A stretch of 64,000 nt of DNA from positions 104,351,893 to 104,415,892 of the forward strand of contig CM056380.1 of NCBI GenBank assembly GCA_029718625.1. The letters are read 5' to 3'. The notes under the pieces were generated by a model, which worked only from the letters and a program-made list of their open reading frames with translations, had not been told where the DNA came from and ran no database searches. How positions within the stretch are numbered: position 1 is the first letter of the stretch; each line of letters starts with the position of its first letter. A program made the translations under genes and the position numbers. The stretch comes from Synaphobranchus kaupii. Its lineage: Eukaryota; Chordata; Actinopteri; Anguilliformes; Synaphobranchidae. Below, piece by piece: positions 48,331 to 59,106 of this stretch.

Positions 48331-49529
48331 TGCCCCCAAAGAAAACACATTTCTTTTGGAAGAATGGTGTTAAATCTATTCACTAATGTATCAGACACTT
48401 CTATAATCTGTGGTAAAATGCGGTTTCGTATTACTGGGGGAATCTTCTAGATATCTGAATTGGATTTCAGTGGGTTGAGATCTGAAGACGACTATAACAT
48501 ATGGCTTACTTTACATCTTTATATTATGCTCATCATCATTCAGTGAACTCCTGGATGACACATCACAGAGACTCCCAAAGGCACAAAAATCACATAATAA
48601 AGATTACTTTAAGATTACTTAAATTGGGGTGTATTTTTTTAACCCTCTAAGGGCTTGGGTCAATCCTACTTAAAAAACAATGTATCCAATATCCAATTTT
48701 CTCAGTGTTTCTAGCTATATTTTATTAGCAACAGTAATTTAGTTAGCTAGCTATACTGCAAGCGAGCTATACTGAAAAAGAGTTTGTCAATATGTCTGAA
48801 TAGTGAAGGTCATATGAAACAACAGTAGCACGATTTAGATTTTAAGCTAATTACAATTTACCTCGACGTGTATTTCTAATTGTTTGCTATTATCAAAGAT
48901 CCTTCACAAGCGAGCTATAAGTTACTGCTAGGCATTGGTTCTGGCTAGCTAGCAAAAAATATTTTGTCAATGCGTCTGAATAGCAAACTTCACCACAGTA
49001 GGACGATTGCCAGATTGTAAACGAATTACAATTTACCTCAACATTTATTTCTAATTGTTTGCCATTATCGAAGATCCTTTAATTCAATATAATATCGTCG
49101 AGGTTGTAGCCCACTCATGATGTTTGTTGATGCTGTGGGCTAGAACAAAGAAATGCATTTACTCGTCATAGGCTGTGGGACGTTGCATGATGGGGGAATT
49201 CAGGATCAGTCAATAATGCTCGTTGATGGTAATACTCTAGAGTACAAGATTATAATCTGTGCCAAGTGTCGCATGATGGACCTTCGACTTTCTCCATTGT
49301 TATCGGTGATGGTAACAGAATCGGGTGTTTCTTAAGAGTGTGGTGGGTATTTAAACTCACTTGGTGTGTGGTACATACGTATCCTTAGTTGGATGGCAGG
49401 GTGTAAGGTCCCTTAGGAACATCTTTAGTATCTGGACTCATACGTATGTGATGCATTGGCTCATAGTCGATTTTAAGGTATAGTGCCATTTAACTTTGCT
49501 CCAGCTATTCTATACGATATGTTCTACAC

Positions 49530-50272
49530 CAGGGGTTCTCAATCCTGGTCCTGGGGGACCCCTGTGTATGCTGGCTTTCGTTGCAACCGCAGTTGCAATC
49601 CCAGAATTTTAACAAGCTGTTAATTTTTCTTAATTAGGTGCTTGTCATGTTTGGAGGAATTATTCACCCTCTTAAGCCACATTATATCAGAAATAGCTAT
49701 GGATGCCATGTAGAATAAACACCCCATGTTCACATTGTGCTATATTATTTAAAAAAGATAAGAAAATTATTTAACAGATCCATTTAAAGACTGATTTGAA
49801 TCAATAGGCTCCTAATTGGTGAAAGTGTGGACACATGGCCACTAAAATTAACCATTTCGTAGATAATGAAGAATTCAAACACAAAGCAAATGATAACGAG
49901 CCAAACCTGCATTGTCTTAAGCTTAAAGAAAAAATTGAGTTAAACACATGTGTTCAACAACTTAATTAGAAGCCTATTGATTCACTTCACTCTTTCATTT
50001 GAGTGAAAATACATTATTTTGTAACCTTTTCTTATGTAATTGTTGCAATATAGCACAATAAGCACAATGTGAACATGGGGAGTTTGTTCTACATGGCATG
50101 CATAGCTATTTCTGACATAATGTGTCTTAAGTGGGCGAATAATTCCTCCAAACATGAAAAGCACCTAATTAAGAAAAATTAACAGCTTGTTAAAATTCTG
50201 GGATTGCAACTGCGGTTGCAACGAAAACCAGCATACACAGGGGTCCCCCAGGACCAGGATTGAGAACCCCTG
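49530..50272. mobile_element. hAT-type foldback element (743 bp)
   Basis: Ends CAGGGGTTCTCAATCCTGG and its exact complement; long near-perfect arms meet near 49900. Direct 8-bp repeat TTCTACAC on both sides and an empty site in copy 1 at 42389. No coding content. Confidence 0.95.
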
Positions 50273-50504
50273 TTCTACACTACTGCAACCACAAGGTGAC
50301 TGGTATGGCCTCAACAGTAGTGAATGTTTACTACAGATGTTCATTGCTCTTCAACCACCATCATTCTCTTTTAATAATAAAAAAGGAATATTTTTGATAA
50401 ACTGGTGTTCTCTTTTTTCATTCAGAGTTCCCCTCACTCTTGGTATAAATTGAGGGGTGGCGTAGTCTACCGTCCCTTTGTGGGGCACTACATCAAACCT
50501 CATT

Positions 50505-50690
50505 TTTAACCACTCCACAGATTTCATGTTGGCTAATTATAGTGTTAGCAAGTCAGTTAGGACATCTACTTTGTGCATGACATGTAGTTTTTCCAACAAT
50601 GGTTTAGAAGACAGATTATTTCACTATATCAGTATTTCAGTGGGTCAGAAGTTTACATACACAAAGTTGACTGTGCCTTTAAATTTGTAA
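50505..50690. repeat. Tc1-type terminal repeat, copy 2
   Basis: Duplicate of 44651-44830, here directly joined to the upstream DNA because the LTR is absent. Confidence 0.8.
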
Positions 50691-51467
50691 TATTTGGTCG
50701 CGCATCCTTTGCATGCCATGACTTCCTGATGCCTGTGACCCAACCAGAGTTTTGCTTGATGATGGTAAAGCAATATGCCCAAAGGGAATAATACTTAAAT
50801 TTTATGTGAGCCACTTGTCTCGTACCTCCTGAAATCTCTAGGGGCTCATTAATGCTCACAGCTTTGAATGGTTGACCTGGGAACACGGAGCGTTCTGCAT
50901 TGCTTAGGAGATGCTTCCACAAAAAGGTAAACAAACCAGTTGGTGGAGTCTATGGTTGCCAGAGACTACATGCGCACACCTCAGTAGACACAGACCATAG
51001 ACTATAGACACAGGACGCTTGTCAGTGAGCCGATGTATTGTGTATAAATGCCCAGAGCTATGAACCATGAGCCAGTCTCATAGCTTGTCTTACACAGTAT
51101 AAACTAAGTGGTTGGTGCTCCTCTGCTTTGATGGGCACTCAGTATGTTTCAAAGTGGTTTTGATTGACATTGATTTCACTATTGTTTGTTCCTTTATATG
51201 CTGGCATGCCTGTGTGTAAACAGGAGCTCCTATATATGTGTGTGTAAACAGGAGCTGCTCCTTCAATGTCAGATCTAATAAAAACACAGCACCAACAATT
51301 GGATCACTCTCACAAACTCCTCTGGAGAGGTTGCAGGTCCTTGTGGAACTCCGTACCCATCTGTGCACGTAAGCATGATCCACCCACAGCAAGTGACACA
51401 TCTCTTTACACATTTCTTTATTTTACCCCTCCCTGCTGGAAGCTGGGCAACGTGTGCTTGGCAAGAC

Positions 51468-51479
51468 TATATATAAAAG
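51468..51479 (+). promoter_or_regulatory. TATA box of a possible gene
   Basis: TATATATAAAAG lies 57 bp upstream of an ATG that opens a short exon with a good donor. It stands about 160 bp beyond the end of duplication copy 2. Confidence 0.35.
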
Positions 51480-51535
51480 TATTGCCTATACTCAGGCTAG
51501 TATAACCAAGACATTCTTTGATTTGTTTTTATAGA

Positions 51536-51562
51536 ATGGCAGCAAATACACAAATAAACAAG
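51536..51562 (+). CDS. Possible first coding exon (nine codons)
   Basis: MAANTQINK followed by a strong GTAAGT donor. A candidate next exon in phase 0 lies at 52372-52463 (acceptor TTTCAG, donor GTACAG), reading IRIYVNAQYRDLQVYTEACV. No family was recognised. Only the arrangement TATA box, ATG and donor supports it; chance is a real alternative. Confidence 0.2.
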
Positions 51563-52691
51563 GTAAGTCAGAATAAAATTACTATTTCTCTTCATTAAAT
51601 ACTTTACAGCAAGAATAATACAGATATAAAAAATGGATGGCTCAGAACTTTCTCATGTTAAATTAGATAAAAACTGAAGTCATGCTACTTGGATACCAAG
51701 CAATAATGAGATTTGAATCATGCAAGTCTGGGTCCCTGAATACCTTTTGAGTCAAAGCTGGGTTTTGACAAACTCATTAGAAAGACATGTCAGGTGTGCT
51801 AATGCTATCAAAGAAAGAAATATGGAAATAGACACAAGCGGCCATTGCAGAGTTCTAGTCTGAATAGGTCTAGGAAAAATGCAAGACTTTTAAGTATAAA
51901 AAGTTTGTTCCAAACAGTAGAAATGTAAATAGAGTATCAGGAAACCTTGCCTTGTTATCCTTTATATATTTCCACAATGTAAATCTCCTAGATTAAAAAA
52001 AAATATATATGTTACCATTGGTTAAATCTTTTGAAAAGCATTTATATTTCAGTCTTTGGTGTATTATGCTTTTAGTACTTAGGTCAAAGACATGAAATGC
52101 GTTTTTGACATGGTTTTATTCTTGCAATTATGGATTTTCATTTGTATGTTTCTTGGGGGGGTACACTGCAGTAGCATGTTTACCAGTTAGTGCTTCTAGT
52201 CATTTAAAAAGTGAACTACAGTAAGCTGGAGGAACGTTAAGCATAAGTATACTAACATGAGGCATTTTCCTCCAAATACAGTACATACAATTAAGTAATT
52301 TATAAGTGGTATACTTACTGTTTCTCCAGATAATTGTATTAACTGAAAGCATATTTGGATATTTGTTTCAGATACGTATATACGTAAATGCTCAATACAG
52401 AGATTTACAGGTTTATACCGAGGCTTGTGTCATGGATCTGGGCTGGGCTGGGCTGTGCTGCAGGTACAGCACAATTTTAACTTTTAACCTTAAGATGCAG
52501 TGCAGCCCAGCTTTTTGTGCTGTTGATGGGTAATACAGGAGGACTGGTGTGATGCATGAAACACAGGCATGCAGGGTAATAACCTTTACAACTAAAAAAT
52601 TATTTAAAGGGCTCTATTTTCCGGCTGGCGGGTGGCGAGCCAGTGCATTGGCGAAGTAACATTTTTGGCATGTATTTTCATGCTTCTTAAG

Positions 52692-53215
52692 GTAGGTTCT
52701 CACCAAATCCGGCGAGGTGCATCGGTTGGACGCATTCTATTCATTTTCTATGGAGAGGATGCGATGCGATCGCGTAGTACATGATGGATGTGGAGTGGCG
52801 ACTGTAGGTGGATTCTCACCAAATCTGATTTTTTAGACGTATTTTGCCTGCGTTTTCAAACCAGAACAATATGGCGGCCTGTTAATAAACTTTCTTTTAT
52901 ACCACTTAAACGGTTGACTAAAATACGTTTCTGAAAACATTTGAGGCGAGAAATAGTCTATACAGTTGTTAAATCTTGATTCATATTTGATCTACGCTAG
53001 ACGCCTACTTTGACCGTTTGATCCGAGTTTCGCGAGCAATGGCGGACGCATTCATTTGCCTAAAGTAGGTTTGGAATCTATCCTATTCAAATTCAGAACC
53101 GGCGAACGTACCACATAGTCGCCGCGCCATGTGGTCGCATCGCATCCTCTCCATAGAAAATGAGTAGCATGTGTCCAATCGATGTACCTCGCCGGATTTG
53201 GTGAGAATGCACCTT
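52692..53215. mobile_element. MITE with about 100-bp inverted ends
   Basis: AAGGTAGGTTCTCACC and CAAATCCGGCGAGGTGCATCG-like left arm against the inverted right arm (GCCGGATTTGGTGAGAATGC, CACCTT). ATAGAAAATGA-type and GATGCGATGCGATCGCG words pair between arms. It seems nested in another repeat (GGCTGGCGGGTGGCGAG near 52625, and 53216 onward). Confidence 0.75.
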
Positions 53216-53609
53216 GAGCCCGTTTGGTAATTTGGTGACTCGCCGTGCGCTGAAGTGGGAGGGAAGCCGCTGTTGTGGGGTGTGTCCGTCAAGAGGGAGA
53301 AGACCAGTTCAATTTTACTGCAGCGGATTGCAATTTTGGGATACGAATAGGGTTGGGTATCAAAAAAGAAATACGTCTGTCCGACCGTGTATCGAAACAT
53401 TTTGGAAAAAACGGCACCAAATTTCGATAGGCTACTTTACGGTAGGCTACTTCTGGACGTGCATGCTATTTTCGCAGCCAGCGGACAATCCATTGCATCA
53501 AATGCAAACTTCTTCTTCTTCTTCTTTGGTGTTTAACGGCAGCTTCCATCCTTTGCGTTGCATTACTACCATCTTCTGGAGTTAGTTAACTCCTACAGTG
53601 TCCATTTTG

Positions 53610-56600
53610 TCAGATTCTTCCCATCAGTCCTGTTCTCTTTAGAAATGTGCTCAAATACTTCCTGCCTTGTCCACTTCCACCACACTCCAGAATGTATTTT
53701 AAACCTGCTCCTGTTAGTCCTGCTCTTTCCATTCCATCAATCATGTCCTTTCTTTCGGTGACATATTTCCGGCAGTTAAGAAGAACGTGCTCTACTGTTT
53801 CTGGTAACTGACACTGTTCACAAAGCCCATTTGGATGTTTCCCTATAATGTTGAGAGTCCCGTTCAAGTTACTATGTCCTATTCTAAGTCTGGTCATCAC
53901 TACCTCCTCTTTTCTATTTCCTCCTCTGTTTCTCTCCCTACCCACTCTTTTTTGTATTGCATGTAGGTGTCGTCCTCTTATCTCCTGATCCCAGTACTGC
54001 TGCCACTCTTTATTGATTTCCTTCCATGCTATACTCTTTCCTTCTGCTTTAGAAAGTTCAATTGCAGTGTCTATGTTTTCTTTTCTAACAGCTTGTTTGG
54101 CTAATTTGTGTAATGTGCAGCAACTCTAGATCTACGATTAATGGTTCAAGTATCCACACAGGGAGTCTAGGCCTATACACTGTCAGACAGAACCTCATTC
54201 CATACACTCCCAGATCTCTTGCTGCTCCATCCCGTCCAGCCAAAACTTGTTTTAACTGTTCCCTCTCTTTCCCAGCAGGCCTGTAGCACTCTTTTGGTTG
54301 GATGATTATCTCCATGCCCTCTCAAATTCATCCAATAATTTACAGTGAGCTGTTTCCTGCGTAAACCCAGTGGCATTTCTCCTGCTTCTACTTGAAGGGC
54401 ACACACAGGTGATGTTCTCACTGCTCCTATGCATAATCTAAGGGCCCGGGCCTGGATCACATCTAACCCTCCAAGCACAGTTTTTGCTGCAGATCCATAC
54501 ACCACACTCCCATAGTCCAGCCTTGATCTAATTAGTGCTACATAAATATACTTCAAGGATGCTACATCCGCTCCCCAGTCCAACCCCACAAGGCATCTCA
54601 TCACATTTAAAACCTTTTTGCATTTATCCACAATACTTTTAATGTGTTCCCTCCATGTTAATCTAGAGTCAAAATATACTCCTAAGAATCTAAATGACTC
54701 AACTATCTCTAAATTATTCCCATATAGTTGCAAGTTAAAATTTCCTCTAACTCTCTTTCTTGTGAAGAACATTGCCTTAGTCTTTTCAACTGAGAACTTA
54801 AAACCCCATTTCTTCCCCCACATCTCAACTTCATTTATTCCCTCTTGCACCTTTTTAACTATATGACTCAAATTTCTCCCTCTTTTCCACAGAGCCCCAT
54901 CGTCTGCAAATAATGACCTTCCCATGTCCACTGATACATTTCCAAAGATGTCGTTTATCATAATTAAAAATAATACAGGACTTATCACACTCCCCTGTGG
55001 TGTTCCATTTTCAACCTCATATTTATTGGACATTTCAGATCCTATCTTTACTTGTATTGTTCTTTTGTTCAAAAAGTCCATTATCCAGTTAAAAACTTTA
55101 CCCCCAATTCCTATTGCATTTAGCTTTATCAGAAGCCCCTCCTTCCAAAGCATATCATACGAAGAACACTGACGCTACTGTCTCTTTATTTATTTGTGCC
55201 TTCCTTACTTCATCTTCTAGACACAGCACTGGATCTAAAGTACCCCTTCCTTTCCTAAATCCACTTTGACATCCTACAATTACATCCTGTTTCTCTAAAA
55301 AGTATACCCGTCTTTCATTTACCATTCTCTCCATCAGTTTACATAAGTGCGATGTTAATGCAATTGGTCTATAGCTTGTTGGTTTGCTTGCATCTTTCCC
55401 TGGCTTCCTTATGGGTACAATGACCGCCTCCTTCCAACTCACAGGTATTCTACCTTCCTCCCACACTTTGTTAAACAGTAATAATAATTTGTTCAGACCT
55501 TCTTCACTTAAGTGTTTTATCATCACATAGCATATTTCATCTTTCCCTGGTGCAGTCATACCAGCTTTAGCCAATGCCCTTTTTAACTCTCCCACAGTAA
55601 ATGGCACACTCTGCTCATCTCCATTACTTTCCTTTCTCCTTAAGGCTTCCCTGTTTTCAGATTTTGTTTTCTCCCTGCCCCTTCTTCCCTCCTCAGACAA
55701 ATTATTAGAGCTGTGTAGCCATTAACTCAGCTTTTTCTTTATTACTTACTACTATTTCATCTCCATTTGTTAGCACCAGATAACTCCACTCCCTTTTGTC
55801 CCCCCCCCCCCCCTCCCATCTTTTTGATCATTCCCCACACCTCTCCTACTGGCGTTGTGTTCCCAATTGAATCACAAAACTGTCTCCAATAAGACCTTTT
55901 CACCTGTCTTATTGTCCTCCTTACCACTGCCTGAGCCTTTTTGTACTGTATCATATGTTGAAAATTATGGGTTCTTTTCAATAATTTAAATGCCTTATTT
56001 CGGTTTCTCACAGCCTCTTTACAGTTATCATCCCACCATGGTACTGCCTTCCTCTTTATTTTGCCTTTACTCTTAGGGATGGATCTCAGTGCAGCTGTTC
56101 TAATACCTTTTCTTATTTCCTTATCCAGAGCTTCTATGGTCATGTTATCATTGATCTGATTCAGATACTCATCACACTCTTCCTTAAACTTCTCCCATTT
56201 AGCTTTCCCAAACACCCATTTCCCCCCCCCCCCTGTCCACTTTAGTCATAGAAGCATTCATGCTTATTGTACATAATACTGGATAATGGTCACTACCTAT
56301 TGTGCCTTCTTGATACACTTTCCATTCACATATGGGAGCAATATTATTTGAAACCATTGTAAGATCCAGTGTTGACTCCTTTCCTGTGTTAACATCTATT
56401 CTTGTTTTACTTCCATCATTTAAGCAGACTAAATTCCTCTCATCTAAAAAATCTTCTATTACTTGGCCATTAACATCAGTTTTCTCACTCCCCCACAATG
56501 TGTTATGCGCATTAAAATCCCCACACCACACAATGCTTGCTCTACTTTGCCCTTCTATTTCTTCAAGCTTATTTAATTCTAATCTCTTGCAAGGGTTATA

Positions 56601-56931
56601 ATAATTCACCACCACTACTTCCTTCCGTTCTACCCAAACTTCCACCACCACATACTCCAATTATTTTCCAATACCCAATACTCTATAAGGCATCCCTTGT
56701 TTAATGAATGTGACACAGCCCCCCCCCCCCCCCATCTTTCCTATCTCGCCTAATTGCCACATATCCAAGCAAAACAAAATCTAACTGAGGTTTCAACCAT
56801 GATTCCTGAACACATAAAATGTCCGGTTTCTCCCTTCTACTATCTACAAATTGCTTTAAATCCTGCCCATTAGCTATCAAACTCCTTGCATTCCACTGGA
56901 ATATTAACATTGTTATTATCAACCAACACAT
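53610..56931 (-). pseudogene. Nimb-type LINE ORF2 with RNase H and RT motif A lost
   Basis: Starts at ATG 56931. APE endonuclease: FQWNARSLIANGQDLK, CVQESW, VWCGDFNAHNTLWGS and IGSDHYPVLC. RT: ICYVMIKHLSEEGLNKLL, VPIRKPGKDASKPTSYRP, GFRKGRGTLDPV, TPQGSVISPVLF and LFADDGALW. The C-terminus keeps RLRIGHSNLNGTLNIIG and the C-x2-C...H...C motif (CEQCQLPETVEHVLLNC). Breaks: frameshifts at C runs 56719-56733, 56222-56233 and 55800-55813, a stop near 56665, a shift near 55713, a deletion at RT motif A (near 55156) and loss of RNase H (near 54117). It cannot be active as it stands. Confidence 0.88.
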
Positions 56932-57022
56932 GGCTCTTGACTTGCCAGAACACTGAGACTGTCTCTAACTTCCTCCCATTTCAAACCTATCATATCAAGA
57001 TGATGCACTGCTGCTTTGACAA

Positions 57023-58082
57023 TTATTTGAATCCTTTCTGAACCTCAGCTGTTGCATTTATCACTCCTGCTATAAAGGTCACCAACCCCTTCTTCTCTTC
57101 CCACCTCTTCCTTTTGTCCTCCTCTATATTCACTGTCATTTGCATTCTATTTTGACCATACTCCTTAGCCTGCTTTTCCTGACCCGCCCTCCTAACTGCT
57201 TCTGCATAAGATACTTTTTCCTTCACTCTGATCTGTTGCACCTCAACCTGTCTTCTCATCACTTCACATCCCCAATAAGCAACACTGTGATTCCCTCCAC
57301 AATTGCAGCACTTTGGTTTTACTCCCTCTCCACACTTCCCATACTCATGATCCCCCCCCACATCTAGCGCATCTTCTCTTCCCCTTACACACATTAGCCA
57401 CATGCCCAAACCCCTGACATTTAAAACATCTCAATGGCTTTGGTATAAACTCCCTAACTCTGTATCTCATGAATCCAAAGTATATCTCCTTTGGGAGAAC
57501 CATTGTTGCAAACTCTATCAAAATGGTCTCAGTTTCTTTTTTCTCAGTTCCCCTTGTCATTCTTTTAGCACTTTGGACTAAACTATTCCTCACCCGCAAG
57601 TTATCCTCCAGTTCCTTCATTGTAACTTTAAGAGGTATTCCCGAAATTACACCCTTGCACCCGCCTCTCCTCTGCTCCCCCACTCTTATTACTTTGGATA
57701 CTTTAATTTTTCCAACACTACTCATATTCTTTGCCTTCTCTATCTGTACTTCATTGGTGCACCCTATTAGCAAGTTTCCGTCTCCCAAAACTCTCGCATA
57801 TTTCACTTCTCCGACTTGTCCTCTAATAATTTTTGTTAGCTTCAGCGGATCAACTTTCTTTACTCCCCCCTCTCCCTCAAATCTCACCACTACATTCAGC
57901 AATTCTACCTTCGGATCCTCTCCCCCTTCACTGTCCGTTCCACTTGAGCTAGCTCCGTCCTTTTTCTTTCTCTTATTTCCCTTCATGCTTTTACTCCCTT
58001 TCACCACCTCTCCCACCCGACTCCACTCATCTCCACTAGACTCCATGATACTGCTGCCTTCCTCCGGCTCCCTCCGTGCCAT
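57023..58082 (-). pseudogene. Nimb-type LINE ORF1 (gag-like), one frameshift
   Basis: The RNA-binding protein of the LINE. From ATG 58082: acidic/Ser-rich start, VELLNVVVRFEGEGGVKKVD, then the ORF1 core (KGVISGIPLKVTMKELEDN, FGFMRYRVREFIPKP). Three CCHC knuckles follow: CFKCQGFGHVANVC, CARCGG...HEYGKC and CCNCGGNHSVAYWGC. The frame is lost in the eight-base C run at 57352-57359 inside the second knuckle and resumes in the next frame to a stop at 57023. Confidence 0.85.
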
Positions 58083-58330
58083 TTTGTCTGAGTTTGTAAG
58101 GAACAGTGCCAGAATATTGTTCCGGACCTATACAGGCCGTCGGTCGATATTCCCACAAAATGTTCCCCCCAATACTCAATCCTACTGTTACCAGGTCCTG
58201 ATATCCGTAAAAACCAACGTCAATGTAATTTAATTAATCAGCAAGTTTAATTCCAACCAGTCCAAGCACAACCGTGGTGTCGCCAGCTAGTTTGGTCCCG
58301 AAGACTGCTCGTTAGCTAGTTCCGCCGCAC

Positions 58331-58654
58331 GCTCTGTCCTCATCGTTGTGTTTTTTTTCTTCTCAAATGCAAACATTGCGAAACTACTATTAAATGAAAC
58401 ACCAGTAACACATCGAATATGGTAAAGCATTTCATCGTCCAGTGCTGGGTCTAGGACTGTTGACAATGATTGAATAACAGATACGGTTTTCACAAACAGA
58501 ACTTTTGGTTCGGATATTAACGATTGCCTTAACGTATGTGTAGCTGGCTAAAGTGGATGTTAGTTCCGTTAACGTTATTAGCTTACCTCCTATCTTTGAA
58601 GCTATCATAAATAAACGTTTGCAGTAGACAGTTGTGAAATTATTCAATTTCATT
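58331..58654. other. No gene seen
   Basis: Short AT-rich link between the LINE and the Gypsy gag fragment. Confidence 0.6.
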
Positions 58655-58957
58655 TCATACTAAGATCCCTCTGTGAAAGTTAGACAGACTCTCCTCTCCA
58701 CTCCCAGCAAGAGCGGAGGGAGTACCTTGATCAGCGGGTGGATCGAGCAGGGCTAGGGCATCCTTAATATGATTAGATAATGCTTTCAAAAATAAGGACT
58801 TAAGCGGACCGTCAGCCCATCCTGTCTCTCCTGCCAGTGGTCGAAACGCGATAGAAAACGCCGCCACCATGTCAGTGCCCTGGCACAAACTAGTCAGTTT
58901 CGTGGCAGCCTCTTCACCGGATACATCGTGATCAAAGACCAACTGCATTTCTTTCAT
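58655..58957 (-). pseudogene. Ty3/Gypsy gag fragment (capsid)
   Basis: MKEMQLVFDHDVSGEEAATK, LCQGTDMVAAFSIAFRPLAG and ALLDPPADQG. Same family as the gag at 7129. Its first 38 codons are repeated at 62210-62316 on the same strand with about ten differences. Confidence 0.85.
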
Positions 58958-58959
58958 CT

Positions 58960-59106
58960 AGTTTTTGCCCTGATGGTGGTGCTAGATGCATGGTCCGATC
59001 GAGCCGAAATTGGGGGAAAGGGATAAGGGCTTGGACATCTATCAGTTTGCTAAGTTAAAAAAAAGAAGCAACCAAGCCAAAATGGATGCTGCCATAGACA
59101 CCCACT
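58960..59106. repeat. 285-bp repeat unit, copy A (first part)
   Basis: TTTTTGCCCTGATGGTGG ... ATAGACACCCACT, continued at 62058-62200 beyond the hAT. Copy B at 63526-63811 is uninterrupted. Confidence 0.85.

Larger units (their letters stand above)
47053..51310 (+). repeat. Segmental duplication, copy 2
   Basis: Collinear with 40275-45452. It carries its own insertion (49530-50272) and lacks the copy-1 solo LTR. Confidence 0.93.
53508..58330 (-). mobile_element. Nimb/I-type non-LTR retrotransposon, defective
   Basis: Minus-strand order: ORF1 with zinc knuckles, ORF2 with endonuclease, RT and C-terminal Cys/His motif, then a 3' tail of (GAA)n (53508-53526 on the plus strand reads TTC repeats) preceded by a TTAAACACCAAAGAAG word. 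The 5' border is approximate. Confidence 0.85.

Noticed and set aside
57469..58233. 254-codon plus-strand frame
   Set aside because: It is the antisense shadow of the LINE ORF1, which has clear zinc knuckles on the minus strand.
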